Of a stretch of DNA of 64,000 nucleotides, positions 48,957 through 63,374 are shown piece after piece. The position numbers and the translations under genes are program-made. Origin of the DNA: Membranipora membranacea (Eukaryota; Bryozoa; Gymnolaemata; Cheilostomatida; Membraniporidae); contig OU612065.1 in assembly GCA_914767715.1 (NCBI GenBank), positions 19,530,001 to 19,594,000 on the forward strand, written 5' to 3'. Below the pieces are notes generated by a model, which saw only the letters and a program-made list of their open reading frames with translations, searched no databases and was not told where the DNA came from. Positions within the stretch are counted from its first letter, which is position 1; each line of letters begins with the position of its first letter.

Positions 48957-51900
48957 ATGGCTGATGAGAAGGTGTTTGTATTCCACAATGATTCTCTGCC
49001 ATTACAAGGATTTAATCATATGGAAGAGATAAGAAGACATGGGAAACTATGTGATGTTACTCTAAAGGTATGTTTCCTGCTCATTTTGCTGCTCTCAATT
49101 GGACAGTGAATGTATAGTCATGTTTAATCTTGCATTGAAGGTGTGTGTCTTCAACTGCAATGTGTCTGTTTTTAATTCTATCAGTATCTGTAATAACCAA
49201 GGAGTAACAGGGGACTGTTACTCCTTGGTAATAATCAACCAAGGTCACAGGTGATCCAATGAAGCTTGTCTCTTTGTTCTAACTTCTATATGCAAATCAT
49301 ACTGATGAAAGGAGTAACTTTTGGTAGTAAAGTTATAAATAATAGAGTTTAATATCTTACTATTCTTGGTGGGAATACAATGGGAGATTATCAATTCAAC
49401 AGCTAGACACAGACTTTGAAAACAAATAGTGGAATGCATGGGTTAGACTGTTCCAGTGAGTTCCATCATGACAAAAGCCTTCACTACAGTGACTACTCAC
49501 TAGCCTCTAGAGATGTTAACACTAGCTTTATTTAGTCATTAGTACTATTTCTATCATTCTATGCCTGAGCTCTTTCAATACTATGATTGACCATATCATA
49601 CTAGCGACTAGGTGTGGACAGTGAGTGAATATTAGCCGTATTTCTTTACCTACGCAATAATACTTAGTTCTGAGCTCAGTCTTTGAATGTGTCTGTTTCA
49701 GGTTGGAGACCAAAAGTTCTCAGCACATCGCATTGTGCTTGCTGCTACAATCCCGTATTTCCAGGCTATGTTCACTCATGATATGATGGAATCCAAACAA
49801 GATGAAATCAACATGAAAGGAATTGATGCAAGGTGTGTATACCAAGACATTTGACATTTGAACTATTTTTCTTGACAGTGACAAGCAGAACTAAACAACC
49901 ATATATACGATATGAGACTCGGTGTACTATGTTTTAAATCTTTTGGTGAGAAGCCATAACCAATCCGATTGGTTCTGTTTTGGCACTGCTATCATAGTTT
50001 GCTCTATGGATCTATACGAGATGGTTAACATATATTTATGTGGCCACTTCAGTGAGCATTTTTGCAGCGCAGACTGCTGATTAACATCTGATCACAGGCT
50101 TGGATTTACTACCTATTACTACGCAATGCCTCACAGACATAGCTGATACGATCAGGGTAATGGTTGCCTGAGGACCAGGCGACCATGGCTCATTACGATA
50201 CCTGTTAATTGCTACTTGTGACTGTGTCTCCATGCATCAGTTTCTAATAAATTTGCCATATTGTTTTACAGTGCGTTAGAATCCCTAGTCAATTTTGCAT
50301 ACAGTGGCAAAGTACAGATTAGCGACGAGAATGTACAGTCTCTACTTATTGGTGCTAATTTTCTCAATCTTTATGAAGTCAAAGAATCATGCTGTGAATT
50401 CATCACAAAGAGGTACAGTTGCCCTAGTCTATGACTATATTAACCAGGCCCAATAATTTTTTTTAGTCAGTCAGTCTAACCTCCAACAGCAAACAGTTAT
50501 CTGCCAGCATTGTTCACATATGAAAAAGACTCAAGTAATCCTGAAACTCACTCTTTTTACACCTAGGCACTCCTGGTTTCGTCACATTTATGCTCCTTTA
50601 ATCCTTAGACATGCCATCAGTTCACTTTGAGAACAATATGATTTTTTTGCTTTTCAAAGTGTAAGAGTCAAGTCTAAGATTTATTTGAGGTTAATGGGAG
50701 TGCATGTCAAGATTAAGAAAGTTTTATTGAATCTTTGATAGCCCTGAAAAAAGGTAAACGGCTAAAAGACCAATTATTTCTCTATCCTCACAAGTTCTTT
50801 TCTAACATAATTTTATTGACCTTATAATTTTTGTTAAGGTTTTATGGTGGGAAGAAACAACTTTTTGCCATAGGTAAGGTCTAATACGGATGTTCCACCC
50901 AACAATATGAAACAGGGTCAATTAGGGTTTGGGGAGTAGATAATCTGTCATGAAATACACAATTCAGCTTATCTCATGATGAGTTTGGCTGGGGTTTGAT
51001 GGCCATTATATGTGGGCACTTTTCAGTTACAATAGCTAATAGATTATCTTTTGAACCAAGGAGTAATAGCAAATAATACTCCTTGTTTGAACCAGGTAGG
51101 TTTGTGTACATGTGATAATACATGAAAGCTAGTAGACAAATGTAAAGGTATCCGAGACTTGCTTCAACGGGGCCTGTAAATAAAACACTAAGGGTACAAG
51201 TTTGTACAATTACCGATTTAATTTGTTTTTGATTCAAGTGGCTGTAAAGTAATGTCTGGAACACTTTCTCTAGCTTACTAGTTGATGTTTACAGGAAGCT
51301 TGTAATATAATTTCAGTACAAATCAGACCTTTGGCCTACTTGCGCTATGTTAACAAACAAATAGCAATAATAAAAGGAAACTGCAGAGACACTGTTATAC
51401 GACTCTCTTGGGAGTTACTCGACATAAGTTTTGCAATGGTTACTAAACCCTATCATTGACATTGGACTAGGTTTGATGTCCGTGATGCCTTTGATTGTCT
51501 GATGTCAGACTGACAAAATAATGGATCTCATGCTGTGTTATGTGAAACACATGAGCGTGTCCAATGAACTTGGGGATTGTTGGCTAAAGTTGCTACCATT
51601 GCAAAAAGATTTGTGCTAGTAAACATTGCCAACTCTCAAAGAGAAATTCGCATCCTGAGTTCTGATGAAAATTGATCTTGGATTGCCTATGTCTTTTGTT
51701 TTTTCATCCTAAAATCGACAAAAAAGCAATTCACTGGATTGAAATTCCACCAGATAAAAAATTAATCATAAGAAAATTGATAAATGTATTTACAAAAAAT
51801 AAATTCATTAGTTTTTTGTCCTTATTGTATGAAAGAGTTTGATGGGTGGTTTGGATCTCAAAAGGAGAAATTGTGAATTTTTTGCAGGGTTTATTAGTGT

Positions 51901-54900
51901 ATGGGTCGGGAGGGTAAGGCTTCTAAATATATCCAGACTAGTCCAACTATTTCCGTTCTTATGTCTACCTCCAGGGCAGTAAGATATGTGTGCGTCAAAA
52001 ATGTCGCAAGAAACATAATAATTATGAATATGGATATTCACTGTCTGGGGGCAGGATTACTTTGCAGGCTTCCCAGCACTCAATCTGCGAGGGCATGGAG
52101 TTGTTTTGGTACCAGTCAGGTAGCAGTAAAACAAAGACCACCTACTCTCCCTGTGTAAAAGTAGTAAAAGCGATTAGTACACTGCTGACACATGTATTGG
52201 CAGCGACCCTAAACATAATTGATTTCCAGTCTACCAAAGTCCAGTTGGTGAACCAAACTACACATCTTTACATTTTTATGCCATTTCTCTCCTTTGAAGC
52301 TATCTGCATGTCACCACACTTTTCACTTGTCAGTGATGGATATCAGATTAAATTTGATGTATTTTTTACAGATTACACCCTAATAATGTGCTTGGTATTC
52401 GAAACTTTGGAGAACAACTTATGGAACAAACTATAGTCAACTGCTCAAACTCTTTTATAAATAGACATTTTGGAGAAGTTGCCAGGTAACTTAATGTTTG
52501 TATTCTCTGCCCTCACTAGTCTCAATCATGAACCACAACAATTATTTATCAATCACTACCTGATTGCCTTATGATAACCCCTTACCTCAAGTGATTTTCT
52601 TTGAGCTCTGTCAAAACAGTTATTTACCTGCAAGAGAGGTTAACATATAACCCATGCAACATCATATGAATGATTATAATTGTATGGTGACCAATTTTGC
52701 TTGTAATTTTAAAAGTTCCTGGAAACACTCAATTTCAAGAGTCATGTTCTAGGAAAATCCAACTAACTATCATCATTGAACACACCTGCTTATGTTGATG
52801 TTTCAATTTAAATGACAAAACTAAGACATTTTTGTCAGCTTGCCTTGTCACGCGACCACTTTTTTTTGTTTTTTTGATGATAAAAAGTGGCCGCATGACA
52901 AGGCTGCTTGTCAGGCTACTCACACAAAAGTGGCCAAATGTCCAACAAATACAAGTATTCAAAGTCATGAACCCGCGATTTTTTATTTTCAGCTAGTTCA
53001 CACTTTTTTTAATTGAATTTCACAGATCTTTTGATTCTTTACAACTTTGCATTTTTTGTTTGATTGTAGCACAGATGAGTTTTTACAACTATCCAAAGAA
53101 GATTTGTTGGATATCGCGTCCAGAGATGAACTGAATATCTCATCTGAAGAACAGGTATATCCCGGTCAGGAGCAGGGAGCTTGAGTCTGGGCGCTCAGAC
53201 TTGGGATTTCCCAATTTCTGGATTTGAATATTTGATGAGAGCAGCCTGGCCATAGCCACCCCCTGGACTGTAACAAGCTAATTATAATCTAATAAATTAT
53301 TATTATTAAGTCTATTGTCATTTCATAGGCCATAAGCAGGCCATACTTTCATTTCATGGCTATCACTTATATGTATGTGGTAGGGAAATGTAAAGACACA
53401 TTCAAAAGGAAGTATCAAGCATGGTTGATAGTTAACTCAGGTTATTGCGCTTTCTCCTGACTAGTCCTGTCCAGTTATGCTGGAAGCTAAATTCGTAAGT
53501 TTGCTCAGTGAGGAATACCACTAATCTGAGATTATGAAATTCCTGAGAGACAGGATATGATCAGCCTCTCTATCATATCATATCATCCTCTCTATTATTT
53601 GACTCTCAGAGAATTCGGATATATGCCAATTTCAAATGGTTTTTTATAGTGATATTCATTTTTCACAGAGCTTTTGAGGCAATGAGGAAATGACGGTCAA
53701 AAAGTTCAGGAAAAAAGCCTGCACATCATTCAATTTTAGTGAATCCGGCTACATAACCTCTTCATGCGTAAACATATGGAAACAGGGTTACATGATCCTT
53801 GGAAGTAATGAAAGTCCCTGATGACTATGCCCGTCTATCATTATTTACAGGTGTTTGAGGCAGTGTTACGGTGGGTGAAGAAGTCCGCAGAACTTAGATC
53901 TAAATTCTTACCTGATATTATAACTAATGTCAGGTTACCCTTGATGACACCACAATACTTAGCTGATGTGGTCGGCTCTGAGGAACTTATTAAAAGCTCC
54001 ATACCATGTCGGTAAGTCTCACTGTGTAGGATATCTGTTGAGCTGGTAAGTCTATCGGCATCTCAGCCCTGTCAGTAAGTCTGTTGCAACTTATGACTCC
54101 GTCGATATGTTGTTAGTCTACTACAACTAGCGAATACTAGATGGGAGTATGATCCACTGAATTACCCCTGGAAATGTATACGGTCCACAGCACCAAAGCA
54201 GGTCCCAATTGAAACCCCGCATTAAGGCACACGTAAACTAAAGGAGATCAATGTATGAGGACTTCTTTGCTGTATGAATTTTTAAATGGACTCACATCCT
54301 TTCCATCCTCTTTACAACTGTTTGCTGAGCTCTAGAAAGTACAATGTATGACAGAGCTCAGGAATTTCCTATGTCATGTCAGATAATGGGAATCATCTAC
54401 AGTTTCCGATACTCACCACTGATCAGGGGCGTAATGTAAGATCTTCCCAATCCCAGGGGTGTGCCAATGATAGTCTGTAGTATGCAGATCTAGTAAAGGA
54501 AATCTAAGAATATAGTGAATATTTTAATCAGTGCTTTATCTCAATCTTGATAGCCCTCAGATTCTATGTTTCATTACCATACTTTCTAGGGTTGTGCCTA
54601 AGGGAATGCGTAACGGAACGCCCCTGTGGATGATGTCCTTTTAACATTAGAAAGCATCTTAATATTGCATAACTCATAAGCTGTGACTTTCATCAAATTA
54701 TGCAGGGTGTTTTATGTTCCAATCAAAATATTCCAAGCTTATCAAGGATGACAAGGCTTTACCAATTGAAAAACCTGGAATATTTTATATTATGTAACAT
54801 TAGTGAGTTAATGTTTAGCACAATATGGTGAGGTGTAAAAGTTGTTGTTAATGATTTTGAATATTAAGTCTATTTTGAGATTCTGCAATGAGTCTCAATA

Positions 54901-57900
54901 ACATGAGTAACATGGGGATTCCACAAATCTAGACTCAGGTTCCTACCGACTAAGTTTTTCGCATAGAAATAGAGCCAATAGAAACCTAAGCCGCTCTTAG
55001 GAGTCGTTCCACTTTTTGTGAATCTCCTATATATAAGAAATCAGTTGTAGGGATTGTTTCAAGAATGAACTAAATTGGCTAGCTGAAAAACTAACCCACG
55101 TATCCTGCCTACTATCTGGGGGTAACAGGCTTTTTCCAGACATTCAAATTCATCAAGATAACAAGCTATAACAGCATAAATCCCTACCACTGATTTTGGT
55201 CAACCAGTAATAACGAAAACTGCAAAAACTGATTAGGCATCTAGCTATCGATGTCTATGGTTTTTCGTCACTTTTACTTCTCAACAACAAGTTGCTGGAT
55301 TTTGAGCTCTGTCATTATGCCAAATGGATGCATCATATTATTAAAAAAATTCCTATCCCCCTATCCCCCCTATCCCCCCTATCCCCCCTATCCCCCCTGC
55401 CCCCCCAAGCATTTGAATACATTCATCCATTACTCCTTTCTTCGTTCGTCAGAAATTTATTTAGTGTCAATTGAGCTGAAAATGAATCAAGGAGAATGAT
55501 ATGAGAACTGAATTACAGAACTTCCAAACTAAATGTAGCAAGTTCACTCCACATCTCCATCTGTGCTCATATTGATTCCCCTTGTCGATCTGAAAATGCA
55601 AATCTGTGTGATTTCAGAGATTTATTAGATGAAGCTAAAGACTATCACTTGATGCCGGAGCGCCGACAGACATTAAAGAGCTTCAGGACCAGACCACGCT
55701 GCTGTACGGAGATTGTAGAGTTCATAGTCGCAGTCGGAGGTCTCACTTCGTCAGGTTAGTGAAAATTCAAACTATTTCTACTGTTGATTGGCAATGAATT
55801 AAATAAGCAATCACGCTGTATGATGTTTCAGGGCAAACCCAAATCATAATTGTTCTCCAACATTCAGGTGAATGTGATAATTGTAAAATTCATCAAATCA
55901 TCTCTTCTAATGGGAGGAGTTGTGTCAAATATGATTGCATTCCATTGGGATTACTGAGGTCAGGTCTGTTAAAACAAAACTCATCTTCATAATGCAGTTA
56001 CTGAAGATTTTGATACCAGAGCATAGATTCATGATCAGTGTCTGGAAGTCATAAGTTCCTTGCACAAATGCTATCAATTTGCTGTCAATATAGTGATCAC
56101 TTGATGTCTAGCATCACATTTTCTAGCATTCAAGTTGAATGATGAGATCATTGGGTCATACCAAGTTATTGCCAGCAGCAAACGAAAGATTTAGAAGCCT
56201 AACGGTTCACATGGCTCTATCAGTGTAATCTCCATCTTTAAACGAGTAAAAAGCCATCGCCATCTAAGGCCAAAAGTCGTCTGAGAACCCTGAGTCTTGA
56301 TAAACTTGTTCACCCCAAATGGATTTCATCACTTGCCTAAAAATACCTACCTGTTGTAAACCTAAATCACGTTTTATCAAACATGCCTGCATTCAGAATA
56401 ATTGCTCCCCTCTACTGATAGGTGGGAGCGACTTCTAATGTAAGCGCAATAGATATGGCTTGATCTAATGTGAAATTATTTGGTTTTGTACATGTCCATG
56501 TTGACTAACAATCTCTACACCATGTTATAGGTGACTCTGTGAGTACCGTAGAGATATTCAATCCGAGAACTAATAAATGGTCTAAATCTACACCTATGAG
56601 GACGTTACGTAGCCGTGTAGGGGTCAGCGTGTTAGAAGGTCAGCTGTACGCTATAGGAGGTTATAATGGTAGCGAAAGGCTGGATACTGTAGAAGTCTAT
56701 GATCCTAAAGAGAAAAAGTGGAGAGTTGTCGCTCATCTTACATGTCCAAGAAGGTGAGGCCATGTTTAATCCTCAATGTATAAGGGCATATAGTAGTAAA
56801 CTCGAGGAACTCAAAAATTAAGCACAGATGAATTTCAATTTTCATATCTTTTCTATATTTTCATGCTAAAGTTGGTTTTTAAGTTATCCACAATGAAAGT
56901 GTTCCCAACACTTTCACTATTTCCACATATCACATGCAACTCATGTTGTAAATCATACTCATACCTTACAGTGTTCACTAAATGTGTGATCCTGTGCATC
57001 CTCTACCTTCAATAGCATTTGTGGTTTTTCCGATATTTCTACCATACTTAAGAGAATATATGGAATTCCATGTTACACATCCTAGCAGCATGATTTTCTG
57101 AACTTTTCACAGTGCTCTTGGTGCTACATCGTTAGATGGTAAGCTGTATGTCTGTGGAGGATTTGATGGTCTGACATCGTTAGACACTGTGGAGTGCTAC
57201 ACTAAGGATACCGGCAGGTAAACTTAATTAATATTTTACTTAGTTAATGAGTCCGTCAAGGGTCTGCCAATATCAGCTTACATTTGTGGCCTATGAGTTC
57301 ATATTGTTATATAAACATGAATTGGTTGATGTTCCTTTTTCCCAGCTAAGGTCAAAATCAAATATTTGCGTGCAAATATTTGAAGTTACACCCCCTGGAA
57401 CCAACAAGGGGGAGAAAATCCGAAAATACGGAGTCTATCCTCCACCACCAACCACCTACTCCACCAATGGATGTGGATGTCTCCATAATTTGAATTTTAA
57501 AGCTTCACCATTCCCTCTGCCTAAAATGTGTGGAAACAAGTTACTTTAATTGCCAATCTAGGGGTATCGATTTTAACCATTTGGCTTCAAAAGTATATTA
57601 ATTGTGTAATATATAATACCACATTTACCCTTTCATAGATGGGTGACTGTGACTAAAATGACCAGGCCTCGAAGCGCTGCTGGTATTGTATCATTTGATG
57701 GACAGATCTACGCTCTCGGCGGACACGATGGTCTCTCAATATTCGATTCTGTAAGTTCTGCCTGCTTGTAGTGGCTTGTTGATAACACCACGTCATTCTT
57801 GATTTAGATCCCTGTTGGCTCTATGTTACATATGCATCCCTGTCAACTGAATGAGTTTTAGTAACTAATAAACTAGATCAGTATGTCAACTAAATCTTTC

Positions 57901-59115
57901 AAATTCTGATGTGTGATGATATAAGTTTTTACTCAGTTCAGTTAGTATATATCTTGCATTATCCAGGTTGAATGTTATAATAATCTAACTGGGACCTGGA
58001 CCCAGGTCAGTCCGATGCAGTCCAGGAGATGCCGTCTAGGTGCTGCTGCTCTTAACGGTAAACTGTATGCAGCTGGTGAGTTAGCCTTCCATATTGAGGC
58101 CATACTAAGGCCCATCTCGACCAGACTTCATAGTAATACATTTGCCAAAATTATCATATAGATATTAAAGCTTTCATGAAGTATCCACTCATTGCTCACG
58201 GAGGTTGTCAACATTTAATGAAATTTAATGAAAATATTGGTCCCTGCAGCAGTTATGGATTGGTCATCTTTTTTAAATGACTCATTTTTTTTTAGGTGAC
58301 TTAATTTTTTAAGGAGCGACTTGAAATGTGGGAATTACCTCAACCTTTATCAAAGTCAAAAGTTAGTTGTTGCTTTCAGAGGAGGAAAACTCTTTAAATT
58401 AATGGTCATTATTCATTCAATGAAGAATGACCATTAATTTCAAGAGTTTAATCATTAGATTAATCAGAACTGGTTTTTTTCTTTTTCATACTCAGGTGGA
58501 TATGATGGACAAACTTTTCTAAAGACATGTGAATGTTACGACCCTGTTATGAATAAGTGGACTTATGTAGCTCCGATGAATGTGAAGAGAAGTAGAGTAG
58601 CTCTTGTAGCCAGCGGAGGGAAACTCTACGCCATCGGTAGGTAGCTCATCTCGGTAATAACGACAAGGTCTTTAGATCCCTAAAAATCTTTGTCATGTGA
58701 GGCATGATACCAATAAGTTGGAGTGCAACCGCAGTAATGACAGCTATCTCAATATGTCATGTAATATGATACATATGCAACAGAGTTGTCTTTATCATAT
58801 AATGTTACGTATAATCAGACTACTTACATATGGGAGGATTTCCAGTTTCTGTGGAAATCAGCCCTCTATGTAATACTATCTTTTATTACTTCTCCTGTGT
58901 CTCATCTCCTATATGTTTTTTCAGGAGGGTATGATGGACAGAATAATCTAACATGTGTAGAGATATATGATCCTGTATTGGATACGTGGGCTTCAGGTCC
59001 TCCTATGGTAGCTCACGAGGGGGGTGTAGGGGTCGGGGTGATACCCAAATCATTTGACAGTCGAGATACCAAGCCAAGCCGGAAGACACCTATCAACAAA
59101 CCCAAGACAAGCTGA
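48957..59115 (+). CDS. KLHL18: KLHL18 Kelch-like BTB-BACK-Kelch CUL3 adaptor
   Basis: 13 coding exons: 48957-49067, 49702-49832, 50272-50412, 52372-52485, 53070-53154, 53851-54011, 55618-55754, 56531-56753, 57113-57217, 57639-57750, 57967-58075, 58496-58636, 58925-59115. They total 1761 nt or 586 residues, against 574 in human. KLHL proteins hold substrates for the CUL3 ubiquitin ligase; human KLHL18 targets Aurora A. The BTB domain ([32 protein letters not shown]) is followed by BACK ([14 protein letters not shown]) and [11 protein letters not shown]. Six Kelch repeats follow, each with a GG doublet and a Tyr-Trp pair ([56 protein letters not shown]). [11 protein letters not shown] closes the propeller; a basic tail of about 20 residues is extra. 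The ATG at 48957 begins MADEKVF. Confidence 0.96.
49196..49229. repeat. short inverted repeat, ACCAAGGAG family, copy 2
   Basis: ACCAAGGAGTAACAG and its complement CTGTTACTCCTTGGT around a four-base spacer, in KLHL18 intron 1. Confidence 0.55.
51053..51096. repeat. short inverted repeat, ACCAAGGAG family, copy 3
   Basis: AAGGAGTAATA and TAATACTCCTT are inverted around a short spacer. TTTGAACC occurs on both sides (TTTTGAACC on the left, GTTTGAACC on the right), suggesting a target duplication. KLHL18 intron 3. Confidence 0.5.
52840..52906. mobile_element. miniature MITE, TAGCCTTGTCACGCG family, copy 3
   Basis: A 67-bp unit: TGCCTTGTCACGCGACCACT, a T-rich spacer, then AGTGGCCGCATGACAAGGC. 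The flanking 9-mers TTTGTCAGC and CTTGTCAGG match at seven positions. It lies in KLHL18 intron 4. Confidence 0.6.
55352..55407 (+). repeat. CCCCCCTAT tandem repeat
   Basis: About five units of a 9-bp CCCCCCTAT motif in a KLHL18 intron. The G-rich complement could form a quadruplex. Confidence 0.7.
58389..58452. repeat. hairpin in a KLHL18 intron
   Basis: AAACTCTTTAAATTAATGGT and ACCATTAATTTCAAGAGTTT form near-perfect arms around a short spacer, 43 bp upstream of the exon at 58496. Confidence 0.55.
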
Positions 59116-60339
59116 ATGCTGCCATATTATCACTGCCTTTCGCAAGAGTCTTTCATTTATCAACTCTTACTATATGATCACCAGTATCGATAGGTATCCC
59201 TGTGCATCCAAGAAGGAAAATCATCAGGAATTCTGCTTTCTCCATTTTATTGTCACTCGGCCACATACCTGTGCCAATAATAGTATTATTTGATTGATAG
59301 ATCAATTATTGCCACAAGGTGACACTATCCCGAGCTTCTTTCCCATGTGAAACATGACAGAGGACTGGGCTCTAAGAACCCTTTCTATATTTGTGCCCCT
59401 TTTTCGCTTTTAGTCAAAGAAATCGCTAACCTCAACTCTATATCAATTTATTATTCTCCCACTCAAGATAGTGTAAAAATGTATAATAATGGAAACTTGA
59501 AGTTCTAGGTGTGGAAGTTCTTGTTCTACTACGCACTTGCCATAGCATGATAACAGAGTCTAATCTTGTTGTATCGCCTCACTGCTTCTCTCTGCTTAAT
59601 CTTTGTTTATTTTCAAGCCCTATTTTGCATTTACTAAAGCTTTTGTGCTGCAAACTCTTGATATTGTTCACCTTGCTCATTTTACAAATTATGCGGTATC
59701 ATATTATGTAATATATATTTTTTGATGACATGGTCAAACCATGAGATAAATTATCAAGCCACCTATCAAAAGGTATCAATATTATACTGTGACTAATGTC
59801 TACCAAACTGATCGATATTTTTATTTTCTATACCTTCATTTTTGTCATATCAACAATGAAACCTGTTACATTCATCGTAAATATAAATTATCAACTAAAC
59901 GGTGTTATTTGCTGATAAAAAGTTGATACTATGTAAAGATATTAAATGGATACACATGACATGCCGTACAAGTTTGATCATTACCTGAGCTTTTAATGTT
60001 TGAGAGAAGGATGAGACGACACTTCAAGCGTTCTGAGGTTGTTTGTTTAGCACAATCTACACATCCGCTAGATTTTCTCACCTCCAAAGCTCAGGAAAAA
60101 AACAATAAGTCAACTAGATTGTCAAGGCTGTTCAAGATTCGAATCAATTTGATTTAAATAATCTTATTTAGATTGTTAGCACACTTTCAATCATATTGAT
60201 ATGTGTAGGTGAGAGCTTCTATTTTTGCAACATTGATTTTTTCTTTGGGGAGCTTAAAATGAATTTAAAGTGTTAATCTCTTTTAAGACCAAGAGAAAAA
60301 AAACATCACCATTTTCTTTCTAGCAGTGAAACTACGATA
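59116..60339. other. gap between KLHL18 and the lectin gene
   Basis: KLHL18 3' UTR and intergenic DNA, AT-rich. Possible late poly(A) hexamers exist but none can be singled out. No exon is seen. Confidence 0.5.
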
Positions 60340-62548
60340 ATGGACAGATGCAAAGGAGGTCTTTTAGTCTTCATCTCTATCTTTGCACTCACCTTTGGAG
60401 CAAAGTTTAAAATTCTCGACGGGGTTAAAGTGGGTGGACCAGGCTACAGTGAAAAAGAGAGCGCAACAACTTCAACCGAAAGATGCCTAATGAAATGCCC
60501 AGAAGATTCGTGTATGGGAGTGAGCTGGAATAAGATTGTAAGCAATCATCACTGAAACACAATTTTCGTTTATTTGTACTCCTATTGTTTGTACTTCTTG
60601 GCTGTTCACTGCTCACCGCTGAACAATATAATATGTATATCAGTACAAACAATTTAAATATAAATATAACGTGTAAATATATGTCTACAAATATAATCAT
60701 TAGCTATGACATGTTGCAGAGCGGATCATGTTTGCTCTATCATGCCCAGGAAGAGACAGGCTCATACGACGGTATGGATTTTAGAAAAGATGCTGAATGG
60801 AAATCCTATTACAGAGTAGAGAACTACTCGTCTATCAAGATTGTCACTCCAACACCACCGCAGCAACAAGGTCAATTAGCTCCATTGAATAGAAAAATGG
60901 CTTGGAATAGTTTTTTGGAAGTCATCAAATCAAAAAACTTCTATAAATACTATAAATTCACTATTTTTGCAATGTTGAGTCAAGTTGGTCATTTATTGCG
61001 GACATGAAATGATTCCGTATTCTGTATTATATTATGTGTTCGGTTGCTTGTCTGGTATTTATTTCAACAAATTTATTTTAATAAATTTCAACTGGGCATG
61101 AAGTGCATTGTCTGTTTTTCTTTGTTTCAATCTGTCTGGTCGCTTTGTTCTCCTCTTCTCTGGCGGGGGGGGGGGGGCATTGGAGGGAGGCAAGACTCTT
61201 GGGGAGGGAGGGGGGGGTGAGACTAAATTCACCTTCAGGCTGCCTGAGCTAAGACAATGTCTTACATTTACAATCAAGTTGCCACTAACTGAAGTTGCCT
61301 CGAATCTCTCTGCAACTCGCGATGCACAATGGGTGTCCGCCGTTGCTGTCAGGATGCATTTCTTTGATATATACACTTCAATTAAATTTTGTATGCATAC
61401 CCTTTTGCTTATACTGCGTTGATAAGGGTAACTTCTTCTGCTCATTTTAAATCACTGTCAACATCTGATTTGATCCAAACATAATTAGGCGCCAAGTTGA
61501 AAGAACACTACTAAATTTCTTCAAGCATTTGCCGTCTTTCTTTATCAGAGTGTCTGCCAGGATGGAAATTCCATAAGCCATCTGTTAGCTCATGTCACAT
61601 TATTCCACAAATCAAAGGCACTCAATCTGACATGGAGAGTCATTGCCTCTCATTGGTACCCGGCTATAGCAAGTTAGTACTTATAGACGATGGTGATGAG
61701 GATAGAATCTTGAAAGAATTTGCTCAAAAAAGTATGTACCAAATTATCAATATAACTGTCAATAGAATTATTATCATCATAGCTGTTTTTTACATCGAAC
61801 AGATTCAGCCAACCACCGCATGTGTTTGCCTACCATGACTGAAGTTATTTTTTTAGTTTTGATACACAGTTAGCCTTGCTTTTCTCACATTTGTTTGCCT
61901 AGAGGTCATTTAGCGGTACTTTTTATTAATTTATTTCATTTATCCACGCGCATGTACAATGGCAAATTTTGTTGGGTAACAAAATTCTGTATGATTTCAG
62001 ATGGCTATGGGCATGCAAAAGTATGGCTCGGCTGGATTCGTTCTTTGGATACAAAATCATTCACTCATCCGTCTCATAACAGCTGGCCTGCCATGCATAC
62101 TAACTGGGTATGTACGATAATATGAAAAAGACATATTGGAGTCAAACTTCATCTTGCTCACCAGTATGCTAAATCAAGTTTTATCCAATGCAGCCAAATT
62201 GAATCATGCGTGATCTACCTGTACTTTTTTACTGTGTATTGGGTAAACTTGCATCTGAAATATTTGTTTATTCAATCGATCTTTGAAGACACAGAAAAGC
62301 AAAACTTGAGAAGTGGCGTTGAAAGCCTCACCTACATTATGTGTATTAATTCGGCTTCACTCACACTGAAGTTTATTGTATTTCAGGACCATGGGCGGGG
62401 TGAGCCCAACTCACCAGAGAGCGAGCGTTGCGTTGCTATGGCCACATCGGATGGTAGATGGTGGGACGAAAATTGTTCAGCTGTTCTGCATGCAATCTGC
62501 GAGATAGATATCGTACACCCACATGTAGATAAATTGTATTATTTTTAA
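60340..62548 (+). CDS. secreted PAN plus C-type lectin protein
   Basis: Five coding exons: 60340-60537, 60720-60870, 61549-61731, 62001-62107, 62387-62548 (TAA), together 801 nt or 266 residues. A signal peptide (GLLVFISIFALTFGA) leads into a short Cys-containing module (ERCLMKCPEDSCMGVSWNK, SGSCLLYHA) resembling a PAN/apple domain. A Pro/Gln linker and a C-type lectin domain follow: ECLPGWKFH, ESHCLSLVPG, VWLGWIRS, GEPNSPESERCV, RWWDENCSAVLHAICE. The EPN motif is the calcium-binding signature linked with mannose-type sugars, and the second-site WND is replaced by WDE. It is probably an extracellular recognition or immune lectin; no orthologue name is assignable. Confidence 0.85.
61165..61177 (+). 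repeat. G13 run in a lectin-gene intron
   Basis: A 13-base G run inside a G-rich patch (61165-61217). Confidence 0.7.
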
Positions 62549-63374
62549 TATTTTGATGTTTGATACACTTTAATGTACTGAATATAAATGCAGCTTAGGC
62601 TGGGTCGTTCTACTTCTATCAAAATTACACTTGCCAGTACTATACTATACTGTCAGTAGGCAATATCAAGTATGGTTTTATTTGATTTTTACAAGCAATA
62701 TTCTTTTTCAATTCATAAGTGATGTTTAAATAGATGGTTGTTATTTTATATTTAGTTATAACTACCACCAGTGACGATGGAAGCCTAACCGCTTTTTGAA
62801 ACCTATTTCAAAAGTGTTTGCTTTTAGTATTTTATTATGCTTTTATTTATCGGGATTCCATTTTAGGTGTTTTTGTATATTGTTTACAACTGAATATATT
62901 ATTTAAATCGTTTGACTGACAGTCTATCTTTTTTACACCAAAATAATAATGGAAAACATTAATGTGGTTGTTCCTCACCTTTTACTTATTTTGTACTCGA
63001 GAGAAGGCGAGCGCTCCAGGTTTATAGTTTTAATATCTAATCGTACAGCTCCTTTGTAACTCCTCCAAGGTAAGGCCTTTGTCGTTATATGTAAAATTAC
63101 AGTGTGACATGAGCGATTATGTTCTTTGGTTGTCAATAACATAGATGGAGTGGATTTATGAATGAATCAGCACATGGTTTTAGTCCCCCACCCACTAATT
63201 ACATAGGATCAAAAAAATTCACAACCGATAATTTGACAGCTGCCCACTAATCTCTCTGTAATTTTATGTTACAATATACAACCCAATGGGAAAAGGGGAT
63301 TTCAGCTTGTTATTTATGGAGATGCCCAAATAATCTTTTGTCATTTATGAAGGGCAAAGTCTAGCTGGCACAAC
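62549..63374. other. intergenic gap between the lectin and the next secreted gene
   Basis: AT-rich 3' flanking DNA; nothing else is supported. Confidence 0.5.
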
